Assembly: GCA_015233155.1 (NCBI GenBank) | Contig: JADFYG010000001.1 | Span: 186,001 to 250,000, forward strand | DNA from: Candidatus Rifleibacteriota bacterium | GTDB taxonomy: Bacteria; Muiribacteriota; Ozemobacteria; Ozemobacterales; Ozemobacteraceae | Length of the DNA: 64,000 nucleotides | Reading direction: 5' to 3' | The notes under the pieces: generated by a model | The model's input: only the letters and a program-made list of their open reading frames with translations | Database searches by the model: none | What the model was told of the DNA's origin: nothing | Program-made: the position numbers and the translations under genes | Part shown: piece after piece, positions 53,482 through 63,086 of the stretch | Position numbering within the stretch: position 1 is the stretch's first letter | Layout: the number at the start of each line of letters is the position of its first letter

Positions 53482-55614
53482 ATGCCACATTTCGGCAAAG
53501 CCAAAATCTGGAAGATATTCTGGATTCTGGCGACTGTATTCATTGGCTGCATGGGAATTCGTTTTGAGAACAATCCTTTTTCTGGTTTCATCGAAAGAGT
53601 CGAATTGTATTCATACGATGTTCGAGTTGTTTTGCAGGGTGGGGTCGCATTCCGTGATGATAAAATCGCCATCGTCGGAATAGATGACGACACTTTTTCG
53701 AGGCTGGCGAAGGATCTCTCGACCAAAGAAGGATCCAAATGGCCTTTTCCTAATTCTTTCCATGCCCGCGTTGCCAGGAGAATACTCGACCTTGGAGCAA
53801 GATCCGTAGTTTTCGATCTGCTTTCATTCCTGAATCCTAGTCGGGAGCGCTATCAGGAAGAAGATCAGGAACTCGCGTCAACCTCCGTTTCTGCAGGAAA
53901 AATTGGATTTTCCGAAAAGTTTGCAATTGAATCCGGGAAAAGCTGGAAACAGGGCACCGACGGGCAGGGTTTCTCAAAGGAGAGCTGGCAGGTTCCTTGC
54001 GCGGCTTTCAGGAAAATTCCGCGAGGTTACGTCAACCTGCCATTGGATATCGATAATCGCTGCCGTCGATTCCCACCATCCATGTGGCGGCTGACTCTTT
54101 TTCAGGAAAAACCCCTCGCGCTGACCGGGCTGGAATTGGGCGGTCTCATCGCTTCCCAGCCGACTTTTTCAGAGCGGGCCGGTGTAAATCCGGAACCCCG
54201 GTATTTCGCACAGGTAGATCCGAAGATTATCGGACAAAGCACCATTTCGTATTCAGAATTCATACTGCCCGCTTCCGGGTCACGAAGCCTTTCTGATGAT
54301 GAGCTTAAGAAGCGCGTTCAGGACCGGGTTGTATTCATCGGACCAACCGCGCCTGAATTCCATGATGAATTTTTTACGTCTTTTTCGGGAACTCGGACCG
54401 ACCTTTTGACTCCCGGGGTTTTCATTCATGCAATGATAGCGAACAATTACCTGCAACAATACTGCATTCAGCCGACTTCACTGGAACATGAGAAAAATAT
54501 CGCTCTTGCATTCATGCTTGGAAGTATTTTGATATCAGTGCTCATGAATCCTGTGACCGGCCTTGCATTATCCATTATGCTTGCATTGGGATACACCGGC
54601 CTGGCATTTGCAATATTTATCAAGTATTCGACGTGGCTGCCTCTTGCATCCCCCCTTATAGCCGCCGCCGGAAGCTCTCTCCCCAATATGGCTTTACGAT
54701 TACTGGTATCAGAAGAAAAGCGGGAAATGATCAATAAATTATTTACGGCATACGTTTCGGGAGATGTACTGGAATACGTTCAAACTCACCCCGAAGCTTT
54801 GCGACTTGAAGGGGAAAGGCGGGAGGCAACGGTTTTCTTTTCCGATCTGAAAGGATTCACAACGATTTCAGAAACCATGCCCGCCGAGAAACTGTCCCAG
54901 ATCATGAATGATTATTTGACGCCAATGACCGAGATCATTATGGCCCACCAAGGGTATCTGGACAAATATATCGGTGACGCCATCATGGCAGTTTTCGGAG
55001 CTCCGATGATTGACCGGCAACATGCGTTGCATGCCTGTCAGGCCGCTATTGCACAAAAAAAGAGGTTGGTGCAGGTTGCGGAGGAAGTGGAAAAAGTCGC
55101 TGATGTAAAAATTTCCGCCCGGATGGGAATCAATACCGGCATTGTCAGCGCTGGGAATATGGGTTCCAAGGATCGCTTTCAGTATACAGTGATGGGAGAC
55201 ATCGTCAATCAGGCTTCGCGTTTCGAAGGGGCAAATAAAATTTTCGGTTCCGGAATAATGATAGGCAAAGAAACCTATGAAGGTGCCAAAGATGCGATCC
55301 TGGCACGTCTGCTTGCCCACCTGACGGTGAAAGGGAAAACGCAGGCAGTTGTCGTGTATGAGTTAATTGAGTTGCGTGAAAATGTTGTGTCTGAGAAAGA
55401 AGCTTATCTGAGCAGCAAAATTACGAAATTTGAAGAGTCCCTTTCGTTTTTCCTGAAAGGGGAAATCGGCAAGGCAAAAACAGGCTTCGAAGAATTCCAG
55501 AGATTATTTCCGGACGATGGTCCCGGTCTGTTTTACATTGAACAATGCAAGGAACTTCTCAGCAATGGGATTCCCCAAGGTTTTGGCGGCGAAATAAAAT
55601 TAGATACAAAATAA
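53482..55614 (+). CDS. CHASE2 sensor - class III adenylate/guanylate cyclase
   Basis: 710 residues. An N-terminal TM (IWKIFWILATVFIGCMGI) leads into a CHASE2 extracytoplasmic domain (VELYSYDVRV, DDKIAIVGIDDDTFSRLAKD, RVARRILDLGARSVVFDLLS, DRVVFIGPTAPEFHD). Three TMs follow (about 335-400). The class III cyclase domain spans about 430-610: ATVFFSDLKGFTTISE (metal Asp), GYLDKYIGDAIMAVFGAP (second metal Asp), ARMGINTGIVSAGNMG, and FQYTVMGDIVNQASRFEG. Lys in DKYIGD and Asp in MGDIVN favour ATP as substrate. A short helical tail follows. Product probably cAMP; no cAMP receptor is nearby. It follows the FecR-like gene by 21 bp. Confidence 0.92.
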   Translation: MPHFGKAKIWKIFWILATVFIGCMGIRFENNPFSGFIERVELYSYDVRVVLQGGVAFRDDKIAIVGIDDDTFSRLAKDLSTKEGSKWPFPNSFHARVARRILDLGARSVVFDLLSFLNPSRERYQEEDQELASTSVSAGKIGFSEKFAIESGKSWKQGTDGQGFSKESWQVPCAAFRKIPRGYVNLPLDIDNRCRRFPPSMWRLTLFQEKPLALTGLELGGLIASQPTFSERAGVNPEPRYFAQVDPKIIGQSTISYSEFILPASGSRSLSDDELKKRVQDRVVFIGPTAPEFHDEFFTSFSGTRTDLLTPGVFIHAMIANNYLQQYCIQPTSLEHEKNIALAFMLGSILISVLMNPVTGLALSIMLALGYTGLAFAIFIKYSTWLPLASPLIAAAGSSLPNMALRLLVSEEKREMINKLFTAYVSGDVLEYVQTHPEALRLEGERREATVFFSDLKGFTTISETMPAEKLSQIMNDYLTPMTEIIMAHQGYLDKYIGDAIMAVFGAPMIDRQHALHACQAAIAQKKRLVQVAEEVEKVADVKISARMGINTGIVSAGNMGSKDRFQYTVMGDIVNQASRFEGANKIFGSGIMIGKETYEGAKDAILARLLAHLTVKGKTQAVVVYELIELRENVVSEKEAYLSSKITKFEESLSFFLKGEIGKAKTGFEEFQRLFPDDGPGLFYIEQCKELLSNGIPQGFGGEIKLDTK

Positions 55615-55628
55615 GTGAGGCATACTTC

Positions 55629-58382
55629 ATGAACACAAAAAAAGCGCTCGTCCGACTGTTGATCGTTTCAAGTTTCATGTTTTTCGCCATGACCCTGATG
55701 GCACAACCTGATCCCAAACTCATTCAGCGGATGCAGGAGTTGTCAGCAAAACTCGGGAAGGCAACCGAAGCCGAGAAACCTGCAATCATGGAAGCTTTGA
55801 AGAAGAATGCCGAAGAAATGATGAAAGGGGCGTCCAGGCAGTCTGATAAAAGCTCTCCAGCTGCCGGGAAGTCGGATGTGTCGAAGACGGCTGATTTTTT
55901 TTACGATACTATGACGAAGCGGAATGATGGACACCACTTCGAAGAGACTCTGGAAGCAATGGTGGAACAACTCCAGGAGGACACAAGTTCAAAGGATTTT
56001 TTGATTCCGAAAGAAAAGTTATTCTTCTTTCGCCAGGTCTCCACTGATCTTTCTCTCGGTATGAGCGATTATCGCCGCGCTTTGGCTGTTGCTCAGATAG
56101 GTATCGATCAATGTACAAGGCATATGGATAAAGGTGAAAAGGACATTGCTACTCCGGGAGACAATCAGATTTTTTTTGAACGTATAGCGCTGAAAAGGGC
56201 AAAATCACTTGCATTGGCTCTTTCCAACCGGATTGAAGAAGCGAAGGCCGCCGCTGACGAGGTAATATCCGATATCTGGAACTCGTATTCCGATCCGGCT
56301 TCCACGAAGATGTGGAATAGTGTGTTCAGCATCGGTAACGTCATTTTTATATCTCAAAGCATCCTTCCTGTGCTGGAAGCAGCGGAAAGGGTGGGGGGGG
56401 AAGAAGAAGCCGGAAATTATCGGAGTTGGGCTGAGACAGCTTTAGCGACAGAAACATTCATGATTGATACATTGTCTAAGAATCCCGAATGTGCGGCGTA
56501 TAAAACGACCGGCAACGTAAGAATGCTTGTACAAGCTAAAGGCGAGATTCTTCTCTTGTCCGGAAATGCAACCGAAGCGATTCAGATCCTTTCCACTTAT
56601 CCCGATGAGGCGAAACTCGACCCCGGGGCCAATCCATACCTGATATTTCTGTATTTTCTGAGAGCCAAAGCTTTGGCGAAAATGGGAAACGATGTGGAGG
56701 CCCTGCAGTGGCTCAGTAAGGCGGAACAGACTTTTCTTGCGGCGCAGAAGACGAATTCCACCGCCTTCAATATGCTGAAGAATTTTTCCAGATGGTGGCC
56801 ATCTTTTTTTTCGGGACAAATCCAGGAAAAGAGCGGCCATATTGATGAGGCCATAAAATCCTATTCAGTTGCGACTGGTCATCTGCGGGATTTATACGAA
56901 AAATTCAAAACCGCTTCAGCAAGACGTGAATTTTCAAAGGAAAGTGACAAGGTTTATTCGCGCTTGATCAGGTTGCTTCTGGAGAAAAAGCAGGAGAAAG
57001 AAGCACTGGAAAAAATTGAGGAGTCCCAAAGTAAGGCGGTGCTCGACCTTTTCGGTGATACACTCAAGAAACATCGCAAACAATGGCCTCCTGCCCTGAA
57101 GGAAAAGTCTGACGAAATTCGCAGAGAGCTGGACAAGATCGATGTGGAGAGCGGTTCCGGCAGTTCGTCGACAAGAGGGGGCGTAACACGCGGTGACCCG
57201 GCGGCAATGGAACAAAGAAGATCCCGGCGGCTCAAGCTTATAAGTGATTTCGAGTCGGTTTCTCAGCAGGCTCAGCTGGAAATTCAAAAAGAAATCGACA
57301 AGAAACACATATCGGGTGACATGGACAGTGCCATGGAAAATGCTTTCCAGGGCAGGAATTATAGCGCCAAGACTCTCATTGATGATAAAAACATGTTGAC
57401 GCTGATATACCTGATTCGTGAAGATCCGTGCTGGGTTGTTGTTTTAGGTGACGGAAAGCTGGCTACAGTGAAGCTTCCGGCTGATGCGGCCAAGATTCGG
57501 AGCGCTGTTTCCAAATTCAGAAAGGCGTTAGTTGGAAACCGGGATGATTGGAAAGAGGCCGGCAAAAAAGTTTTCGATCTGCTCATTTCACCCATAAAAG
57601 AGTCGCTTCAGGGAAAAGAGCGCCTGCTTGTAATTCCTGACGGGAATCTCTGGTATGTGCCATTCGGCGCGATCGTTGATGAAGGCGGAAATCCCCTGGT
57701 ATCAAAGTTCCGGATCGGAATCGCTCCGGGCGTGGGATTGGCTGCAAAATACATGCTTCCTTTGGAAGGACAACTTGAAAAAGAGACTTCACATGCGATA
57801 GATATTGTGGCAAACCCTGATGGATCATTACCGCATGCCCAGAAAGAAGGAGAATCCATTGCCGAGCTTGCAAAGTCCAGGAAGACCTGGAAAGCCGATC
57901 TTTCCGTCGGTGATAAGGCTATGAAAAGTTCTTTCGTGGTGGAGTCGGAGACCAAGGGAAAATATCAGGTTCTGCACCTTGCGACTCACGGAGTCCTGGA
58001 GGAAGCAAATCCGCTTTATTCCTACCTTATATTCAGCGGAGCAGGTGACGCAGGCCGTTTCGAAGTGAAGGAAATCACCAATCTGGATTTGCGGCACATT
58101 TCCCTTGCTGTCCTGTCAGCCTGCAACACAGCGATAGGCACAGTTGCCGGCGGCAATGAGGTCATTTGTCTGCAGACGGCTTTCCAGGAAGCCGGGATTC
58201 CCTGCACTTTGGCTTCTCTTTGGGAAGTTTCAGATGAGTCCACTGCCAGATTGATGTCAGCCTTTTATGGCAATCTTTTTGACGGCAAGAGCCCCGGTGA
58301 ATCAATGACGCTGGCGATTAGATCCATGCTTTCCGAGCACCCTAACAGTTGGGCTCCATTTCAGGTGTATGGGCTTCCGTAA
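55629..58382 (+). CDS. Secreted TPR-CHAT (caspase-like) protease
   Basis: 917 residues. The start at 55629 has GAGG and a signal peptide (LIVSSFMFFAMTLMAQP). The middle contains helical TPR-like repeats (about 150-470; SDYRRALAVAQIGIDQC, AKALAKMGNDVEALQWLSK). The C-terminal CHAT domain (about 590-915) has RLLVIPDGNLWYVPFGAI, the catalytic His in VLHLATHG (about 787) and Cys in LAVLSACNTAIG (about 832), so it looks active. CHAT proteases are relatives of caspases and separase. Export is unusual for a defence effector and suggests work in the periplasm. The stop overlaps the rhomboid gene (TAATG). Confidence 0.92.
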   Translation: MNTKKALVRLLIVSSFMFFAMTLMAQPDPKLIQRMQELSAKLGKATEAEKPAIMEALKKNAEEMMKGASRQSDKSSPAAGKSDVSKTADFFYDTMTKRNDGHHFEETLEAMVEQLQEDTSSKDFLIPKEKLFFFRQVSTDLSLGMSDYRRALAVAQIGIDQCTRHMDKGEKDIATPGDNQIFFERIALKRAKSLALALSNRIEEAKAAADEVISDIWNSYSDPASTKMWNSVFSIGNVIFISQSILPVLEAAERVGGEEEAGNYRSWAETALATETFMIDTLSKNPECAAYKTTGNVRMLVQAKGEILLLSGNATEAIQILSTYPDEAKLDPGANPYLIFLYFLRAKALAKMGNDVEALQWLSKAEQTFLAAQKTNSTAFNMLKNFSRWWPSFFSGQIQEKSGHIDEAIKSYSVATGHLRDLYEKFKTASARREFSKESDKVYSRLIRLLLEKKQEKEALEKIEESQSKAVLDLFGDTLKKHRKQWPPALKEKSDEIRRELDKIDVESGSGSSSTRGGVTRGDPAAMEQRRSRRLKLISDFESVSQQAQLEIQKEIDKKHISGDMDSAMENAFQGRNYSAKTLIDDKNMLTLIYLIREDPCWVVVLGDGKLATVKLPADAAKIRSAVSKFRKALVGNRDDWKEAGKKVFDLLISPIKESLQGKERLLVIPDGNLWYVPFGAIVDEGGNPLVSKFRIGIAPGVGLAAKYMLPLEGQLEKETSHAIDIVANPDGSLPHAQKEGESIAELAKSRKTWKADLSVGDKAMKSSFVVESETKGKYQVLHLATHGVLEEANPLYSYLIFSGAGDAGRFEVKEITNLDLRHISLAVLSACNTAIGTVAGGNEVICLQTAFQEAGIPCTLASLWEVSDESTARLMSAFYGNLFDGKSPGESMTLAIRSMLSEHPNSWAPFQVYGLP

Positions 58383-59665
58383 TGGATGAAAAACCTTTGT
58401 TCGGGTCTTTAAGGAATGAGCCCGGCCGGGACAGAATAATCGATTGTCCGCGTTGTTTGAAAAAGATGGAGCTTGTTCAGACCACTTGTGGAGTTCAGGT
58501 CGATTGTTGCCGTCTCTGTCACGGAACATGGTATGACGGTGGCGAACTCAGCAGGATTTTGGGAAAAGCCTATCACTACGACACTTTGCTGCGAAACATG
58601 GAGTTGGGGAAGTCCTCCGCGCTATGCCCCGTTTGCAGGAAAGAGATGACGCTTTTGACTTACAAACGTGGAATTGTGTCTCTTGTGATAGATCACTGTT
58701 CGTCTTGCAAGGGATTTTGGCTTGATCGTGATGAGCTCATCGTCATGAGAAAAATAATTGATTCAATAGATGTGCGCGCATCCGGCGGCGGCCTTGGTAA
58801 TGCTTTCAGCTCAGCAAAACCGTATCCACCAGTCAAAATTTCAAAGGTTCAGGGAAAACCATTGGATCCGGATTCGGCATTGGCGCATTATCACGCAGCG
58901 AATCTGGAAAGTAATTCCGAATATGAGGAGATTTCTAACGGTGTATATTTTTTCTGTTTTTTGTCCAACTTGCCGGTCGAAGTTTTCAATCCACGAAAGC
59001 GTTTTCCGGACGGACTGCTTTTCATAATAGCTATAAACTTCGTTATCTTCTTTTTAATGAGTCAGATGTCCCTGGAGTATATAAAAAGGTTCACTCATAA
59101 TTTTGGAACGATTCCTTACGAACTTCTCACCGTCAAGGGGTTCTTTTCTCTCTTTACGTCGCAATTCCTTCATGCCGACATGGGCCATATAATCGTCAAC
59201 ATGTATTTCCTGTGGGTTTTCGGCGACAACGTCTACGACATCTTCGGTGACCACGGAATGATAAAAGGCCCGGTTTTATTTCTTTGTTTTTACCTTCTGA
59301 CGGGTATTATTGGTGGTTTATTGCACAGCGCTTTCGCGATTGGTTCGAAAGTCGCGCTAATTCCGATGATCGGAGCGAGCGGCTGTGTCAGCGGTATTAT
59401 CGCGGCTTACTGGCGTCTTTTTCCGCAGGCACGTATTTATCAGATATTTTTTTTCCAGGCCTATAAAATACCGATATCGTTGTATTTTTTATTTTGGCTT
59501 GGCTGGCAGTTCATTATTGGTGGCACATACGGAGTCAATTATGGAGTTGCCTGGCTTGCGCACATTGGTGGATTTTTTTCGGGGTATCTGTTGCTGCCTT
59601 ATTTTCTACCGTTCAATTTAGAAGAGTTACATACCAGAAAACCAATATATTCCGGAATAAGGTGA
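58382..59665 (+). CDS. Rhomboid intramembrane protease with two N-terminal TFIIB-type zinc ribbons
   Basis: 427 residues; the ATG overlaps the CHAT gene stop by one base. Residues about 22-55 and 80-120 are Zf-TFIIB-type ribbons (CPRCLKKMEL...CRLCHGTWYDGGEL and CPVCRKEM...CSSCKGFWLDRDEL), so the N-terminus should be cytosolic. A linker of about 75 residues leads to a six-TM rhomboid core: HADMGHIIVNMYFLWVFG, IGASGCVSG with the nucleophile Ser333, and WLAHIGGFFSGYLL with His394. Both catalytic residues are present. Rhomboids cleave TM substrates; which of the operon's products is the substrate is unknown. Confidence 0.92.
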   Translation: MDEKPLFGSLRNEPGRDRIIDCPRCLKKMELVQTTCGVQVDCCRLCHGTWYDGGELSRILGKAYHYDTLLRNMELGKSSALCPVCRKEMTLLTYKRGIVSLVIDHCSSCKGFWLDRDELIVMRKIIDSIDVRASGGGLGNAFSSAKPYPPVKISKVQGKPLDPDSALAHYHAANLESNSEYEEISNGVYFFCFLSNLPVEVFNPRKRFPDGLLFIIAINFVIFFLMSQMSLEYIKRFTHNFGTIPYELLTVKGFFSLFTSQFLHADMGHIIVNMYFLWVFGDNVYDIFGDHGMIKGPVLFLCFYLLTGIIGGLLHSAFAIGSKVALIPMIGASGCVSGIIAAYWRLFPQARIYQIFFFQAYKIPISLYFLFWLGWQFIIGGTYGVNYGVAWLAHIGGFFSGYLLLPYFLPFNLEELHTRKPIYSGIR

Positions 59666-59832
59666 TCGAGTCGTGTTGATTTGATGGATCAGATGAATAT
59701 GGTATTGACGCCGCCCTTGTTGAGCATTAGATTATTGTTTATCTTTGCCGGCGTTCTGATTTTGTAACGCTGCTTATGTTTAATTCCTTTGGCCGGGTCT
59801 GAAAAATCATTGCGAGAATACTGGAGAGAGAA

Positions 59833-61083
59833 ATGGTTAAGTTCGTAATGCGAGTATCCGTCGTTCTGAAAGCGCATATGCTTTTGTTAGCTTTTTTCGC
59901 GGTTTTACTATGCGGAATGCCTGGCATTGCAGCAATGCATTCCAGCGATGGGTCCGCTCTTTTCGAAGATGATTTCGGGAAGTTGTCGCGCGATAACTGG
60001 TGGATAACTCGCGGCAGCTGGAATGATCACTTCGGAGAGGGAAAGCCATACGATGCTTCTGCTGCCAGGATCGATCACGGAAAATTGAAGCTGCTGGCCG
60101 ACCGGACAGACCATGTAGGCGTCATGTATTCACGGCCGATAGCAGTTCCGAAGGATGCAACGATAAGGATTGCGCGTCGGTTGTTCGTTCATGCCGCCAA
60201 TCGCAAATTCGGCGGCAGCTTTGATGTTTTTGGCGCTGTTGCCGGCGCTCCCTCGGCTGTTAAACCCGAACATTCAAATCATTTGTTCGGCGTTACATAT
60301 AATAATTTCGATTATGAGACCAATCTGAATTGCTTCGCGCTCATCTCGGGAAGCAATATTCCGAAAGGACCCGGCAAGCATCAAGGCGGCCAGGCACCTT
60401 CAATATCACCACTCTGGGATGCATGGTTCGATGAAGAGATTATTTACAATAGCGGCACCGGGGAAACCGTATATAAAGTAAATGGGGAAGAGCGTATGCA
60501 TGTCACGGGGGTGCGTTTGGAGCAGCCTTGCATCAAGCTGCAGATTCACCCTTATGGCTGGAATACCGGCCACTATCTCGAAATGTCTAATCTGTCGGTA
60601 TCTCTGCTGTCGGCACAAACGCATGAAAACAACTCCGGAAAAGATCTCCAGGCTGGTACGAATGTTAAACAACCCCAATCCGACAACAAGCCTGGAAGCG
60701 GGATATCGGGTCAGCCCGAACCGAAGCTTCCGCCGCCGACTTCCACACCGGCCATACAGGAAGAACGCGCCGCTATCGAGACTCTTATTCGCGAGGCCGC
60801 AGCGGCCATGAACGAAAAGAATGTTCAACGTGTTGTCTCCTTTTTTCGGGCGTCCGAGCGCGATCAGGTGCAGAAAGGCTTCAGTGCGGCCACTGAAATG
60901 ATGCCGCGCGGTGCCGAGGTTCTCAGGGGTGCCCAGATTGATTTCGTATCGGATAACGTTATGAAGGTTGAGGGGATTACGCGCAGTGCCGAGTTGGTCG
61001 CGCTTGCAGGTGGGCATCAGGTGAGAATAAAAGCGGTGAAAGTCGCTTCGACATGGCTTCTCTGCCTTAACGGAGGTCGCTGA
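59833..61083 (+). CDS. Secreted concanavalin-like protein with C-terminal NTF2-like domain
   Basis: 416 residues with a signal peptide (LLLAFFAVLLCGMPGIAA). Residues about 40-260 look like a concanavalin/LamG-type beta-sandwich (LFEDDFGKLSRDNWWITRGS, LKLLADRTDHVGVMYSRPI, TVYKVNGEERMHVTGV), often found in glycan-binding proteins. A Pro-rich linker (265-305) leads to an NTF2/SnoaL-like domain (AAIETLIREAAAAMNEKNVQ). GGAGAGAG precedes the ATG. The stop overlaps the phospholipase-like gene (TGATG). Confidence 0.65.
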   Translation: MVKFVMRVSVVLKAHMLLLAFFAVLLCGMPGIAAMHSSDGSALFEDDFGKLSRDNWWITRGSWNDHFGEGKPYDASAARIDHGKLKLLADRTDHVGVMYSRPIAVPKDATIRIARRLFVHAANRKFGGSFDVFGAVAGAPSAVKPEHSNHLFGVTYNNFDYETNLNCFALISGSNIPKGPGKHQGGQAPSISPLWDAWFDEEIIYNSGTGETVYKVNGEERMHVTGVRLEQPCIKLQIHPYGWNTGHYLEMSNLSVSLLSAQTHENNSGKDLQAGTNVKQPQSDNKPGSGISGQPEPKLPPPTSTPAIQEERAAIETLIREAAAAMNEKNVQRVVSFFRASERDQVQKGFSAATEMMPRGAEVLRGAQIDFVSDNVMKVEGITRSAELVALAGGHQVRIKAVKVASTWLLCLNGGR

Positions 61084-63044
61084 TGAATAAGCAGAATCGA
61101 TACGGTTTTTCATTTTTGGCGGCGATACTCGGTCTTACTGTCATTATGACGGCGCAGACATCATGTTTATACTCATGGGACAACGTTTCCCCGCATCGGC
61201 AGATGAACGAGTATGCCTGGTCGGTGTTTCTGACAAAGTATGTCTTTGGTCCCGGCGAAAAAAGCCGATTTCGCGCTTCACCGTTTTCAACCGCAAAATT
61301 GCACTGCGACAGCATGGTGGAAGAAAATGTGATAAGGGCCTGCAATGTAAAGACAATGAGTTACGACCTGGATATTCCCGACTGGATCAAACACGGCGGT
61401 TTTTCGGCGGATGTTCCGAATTACGACATGAGTATCCGACATTTCTATGATCCTACTGAATCCGGTGCAAAGGCGGCTTTGACTGATACAATAGTCACTG
61501 AGCCGAATGGTGCGGAAACGCTTTTTGGCTTAATACCCGGTCTGAGTCTGACTGATGCCGAGAAGGCTATCCTGTTTTCCGGAATCAACGCCAGGGATTG
61601 GGCCCTGAGTAATCCCGAGAATCCGTTTTGCTGGCAGAGAGGCCTGGAATACTATCGCAATGCCATCGAACGCGACGATCTGAAGGCTGAAGAGCGAACC
61701 AAATTTTTGGCAAATGCCTTCAAAAGCCTTGGTGAGACCATGCATCTGTTGGCGGACATGACCTGCCCTGCACATGTTCGCAACGACAATCATTTGTCAT
61801 ACAAAAACTGGGGCGACGCCGATCCGATCGAACGAAGCGTAGGTTTCGCCGTGACGGAGTCGGCATGGAAAAACGGGCCGTGGCACGGCATGATTCCCAG
61901 ATCCGTTCAACTCGCCGGCGTGAAGGTGGATCAACTGTTCCAGAATGTGGCCGCATTCACCAACAGAAGTTTTCTCTCCGACGATACGATTTACAGTCGC
62001 AGCGCCCCGATAGTGGCCCCTTATAACAGCAAGAAAAACTATTCCAGCCCTCAATTGACGGATCTCGACAGCAATAGTGAGCCCGGAGTCTATAAGACGA
62101 AAATTTCTCTGGTCGATGCGGAAACCGGGACGTCCGACAAGGGGAACGCGGAGATTCGACTCGCACGCGCCACATCATGGTATGACTGGTTGGGTAGCGG
62201 TTTCCAGGGGAAGCACAGAAGCTACGAAGTGCCGGACTGTTATGCTCAACAGCAGGCGAACCTGTTGATTCCGCTTGCGGTTTACGCAAACGCGGAATTG
62301 ATAAACAGCTTCTTTCCTACAATGAATCTAAGTGCCACCATCACCGACCTGCCGCCTGATCGTGCGGACATGCGCAAAATACATGTCGATGCGAAACTGG
62401 TGCATGACAACTCGCAGGACCTGGCTTGGCACTATCAGCAACCTTTGTTGTTTTCCGGTGAGGGGCGTCTGGTACGAAAGGTGGAGAACGGCAAGGAGGA
62501 GCAACTGCCATTGACGTTCAAAAAGGGTGTCTGCGCGCAGGATGTTTATGTGAATCCGAAAGATGAATTGCGCGTCGAGGTAGAGACGGGGGGACGGATA
62601 TTCACACCGACTAATCCGACCAATCCGCCCGAGGAATCGAAGACTGGTGAGCTTAAGATAACGATGACGAAGGAGAGCAAAAATAGATCGGGAGGTGGAA
62701 TCGGGCAAACCGGACAAGTCAGCGAGACGCTTATTTTCCGCGTTGAGCCATCAAATCCGGCGGCGGCGAATGGATTTCCGCCCAGGAATGCTATGTTCAA
62801 ATGGACAATCGCGAACAAGAGGAGTATGGAGAACGATATGACCGGGGCGAATATTGAACACGACGAGAGTGGCGCCCCTTTCATCAAAAGGACATATACC
62901 TATCCAACCGGTGGTCTGCACGGCATGCTCGTAACGCGTATCAAGGTTCAGGTGGACATGGTTGAGCCGGCCAGAAGCAAAAAAACATCGACCGAGGAGC
63001 TATTCGTTATTGGTGATGATTGGCTAAAAAACGCTTCACACTAA
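61083..63044 (+). CDS. Secreted zinc phospholipase C-like protein
   Basis: 653 residues with a signal peptide (LAAILGLTVIMTAQTS, followed by Cys, perhaps a lipoprotein). The N-terminal half has features of the zinc-dependent phospholipase C / S1-P1 nuclease fold: WDNVSPHRQMNEYAW near the mature N-terminus, and FKSLGETMHLLADMTCPAHV followed by RNDNH, giving the His/Asp metal pattern (HxxxD-x3-P-x-H). The C-terminal 230 residues are beta-rich, with a Gly/Pro linker. It could hydrolyse lipids or host/prey membranes. The partner upstream is a lectin-like protein in a TGATG overlap, so they may form an exported pair. Confidence 0.75.
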   Translation: MNKQNRYGFSFLAAILGLTVIMTAQTSCLYSWDNVSPHRQMNEYAWSVFLTKYVFGPGEKSRFRASPFSTAKLHCDSMVEENVIRACNVKTMSYDLDIPDWIKHGGFSADVPNYDMSIRHFYDPTESGAKAALTDTIVTEPNGAETLFGLIPGLSLTDAEKAILFSGINARDWALSNPENPFCWQRGLEYYRNAIERDDLKAEERTKFLANAFKSLGETMHLLADMTCPAHVRNDNHLSYKNWGDADPIERSVGFAVTESAWKNGPWHGMIPRSVQLAGVKVDQLFQNVAAFTNRSFLSDDTIYSRSAPIVAPYNSKKNYSSPQLTDLDSNSEPGVYKTKISLVDAETGTSDKGNAEIRLARATSWYDWLGSGFQGKHRSYEVPDCYAQQQANLLIPLAVYANAELINSFFPTMNLSATITDLPPDRADMRKIHVDAKLVHDNSQDLAWHYQQPLLFSGEGRLVRKVENGKEEQLPLTFKKGVCAQDVYVNPKDELRVEVETGGRIFTPTNPTNPPEESKTGELKITMTKESKNRSGGGIGQTGQVSETLIFRVEPSNPAAANGFPPRNAMFKWTIANKRSMENDMTGANIEHDESGAPFIKRTYTYPTGGLHGMLVTRIKVQVDMVEPARSKKTSTEELFVIGDDWLKNASH

Positions 63045-63086
63045 TCGGAGCATGATTACCAAAGAGGACTAAATGAATCGGATGGG

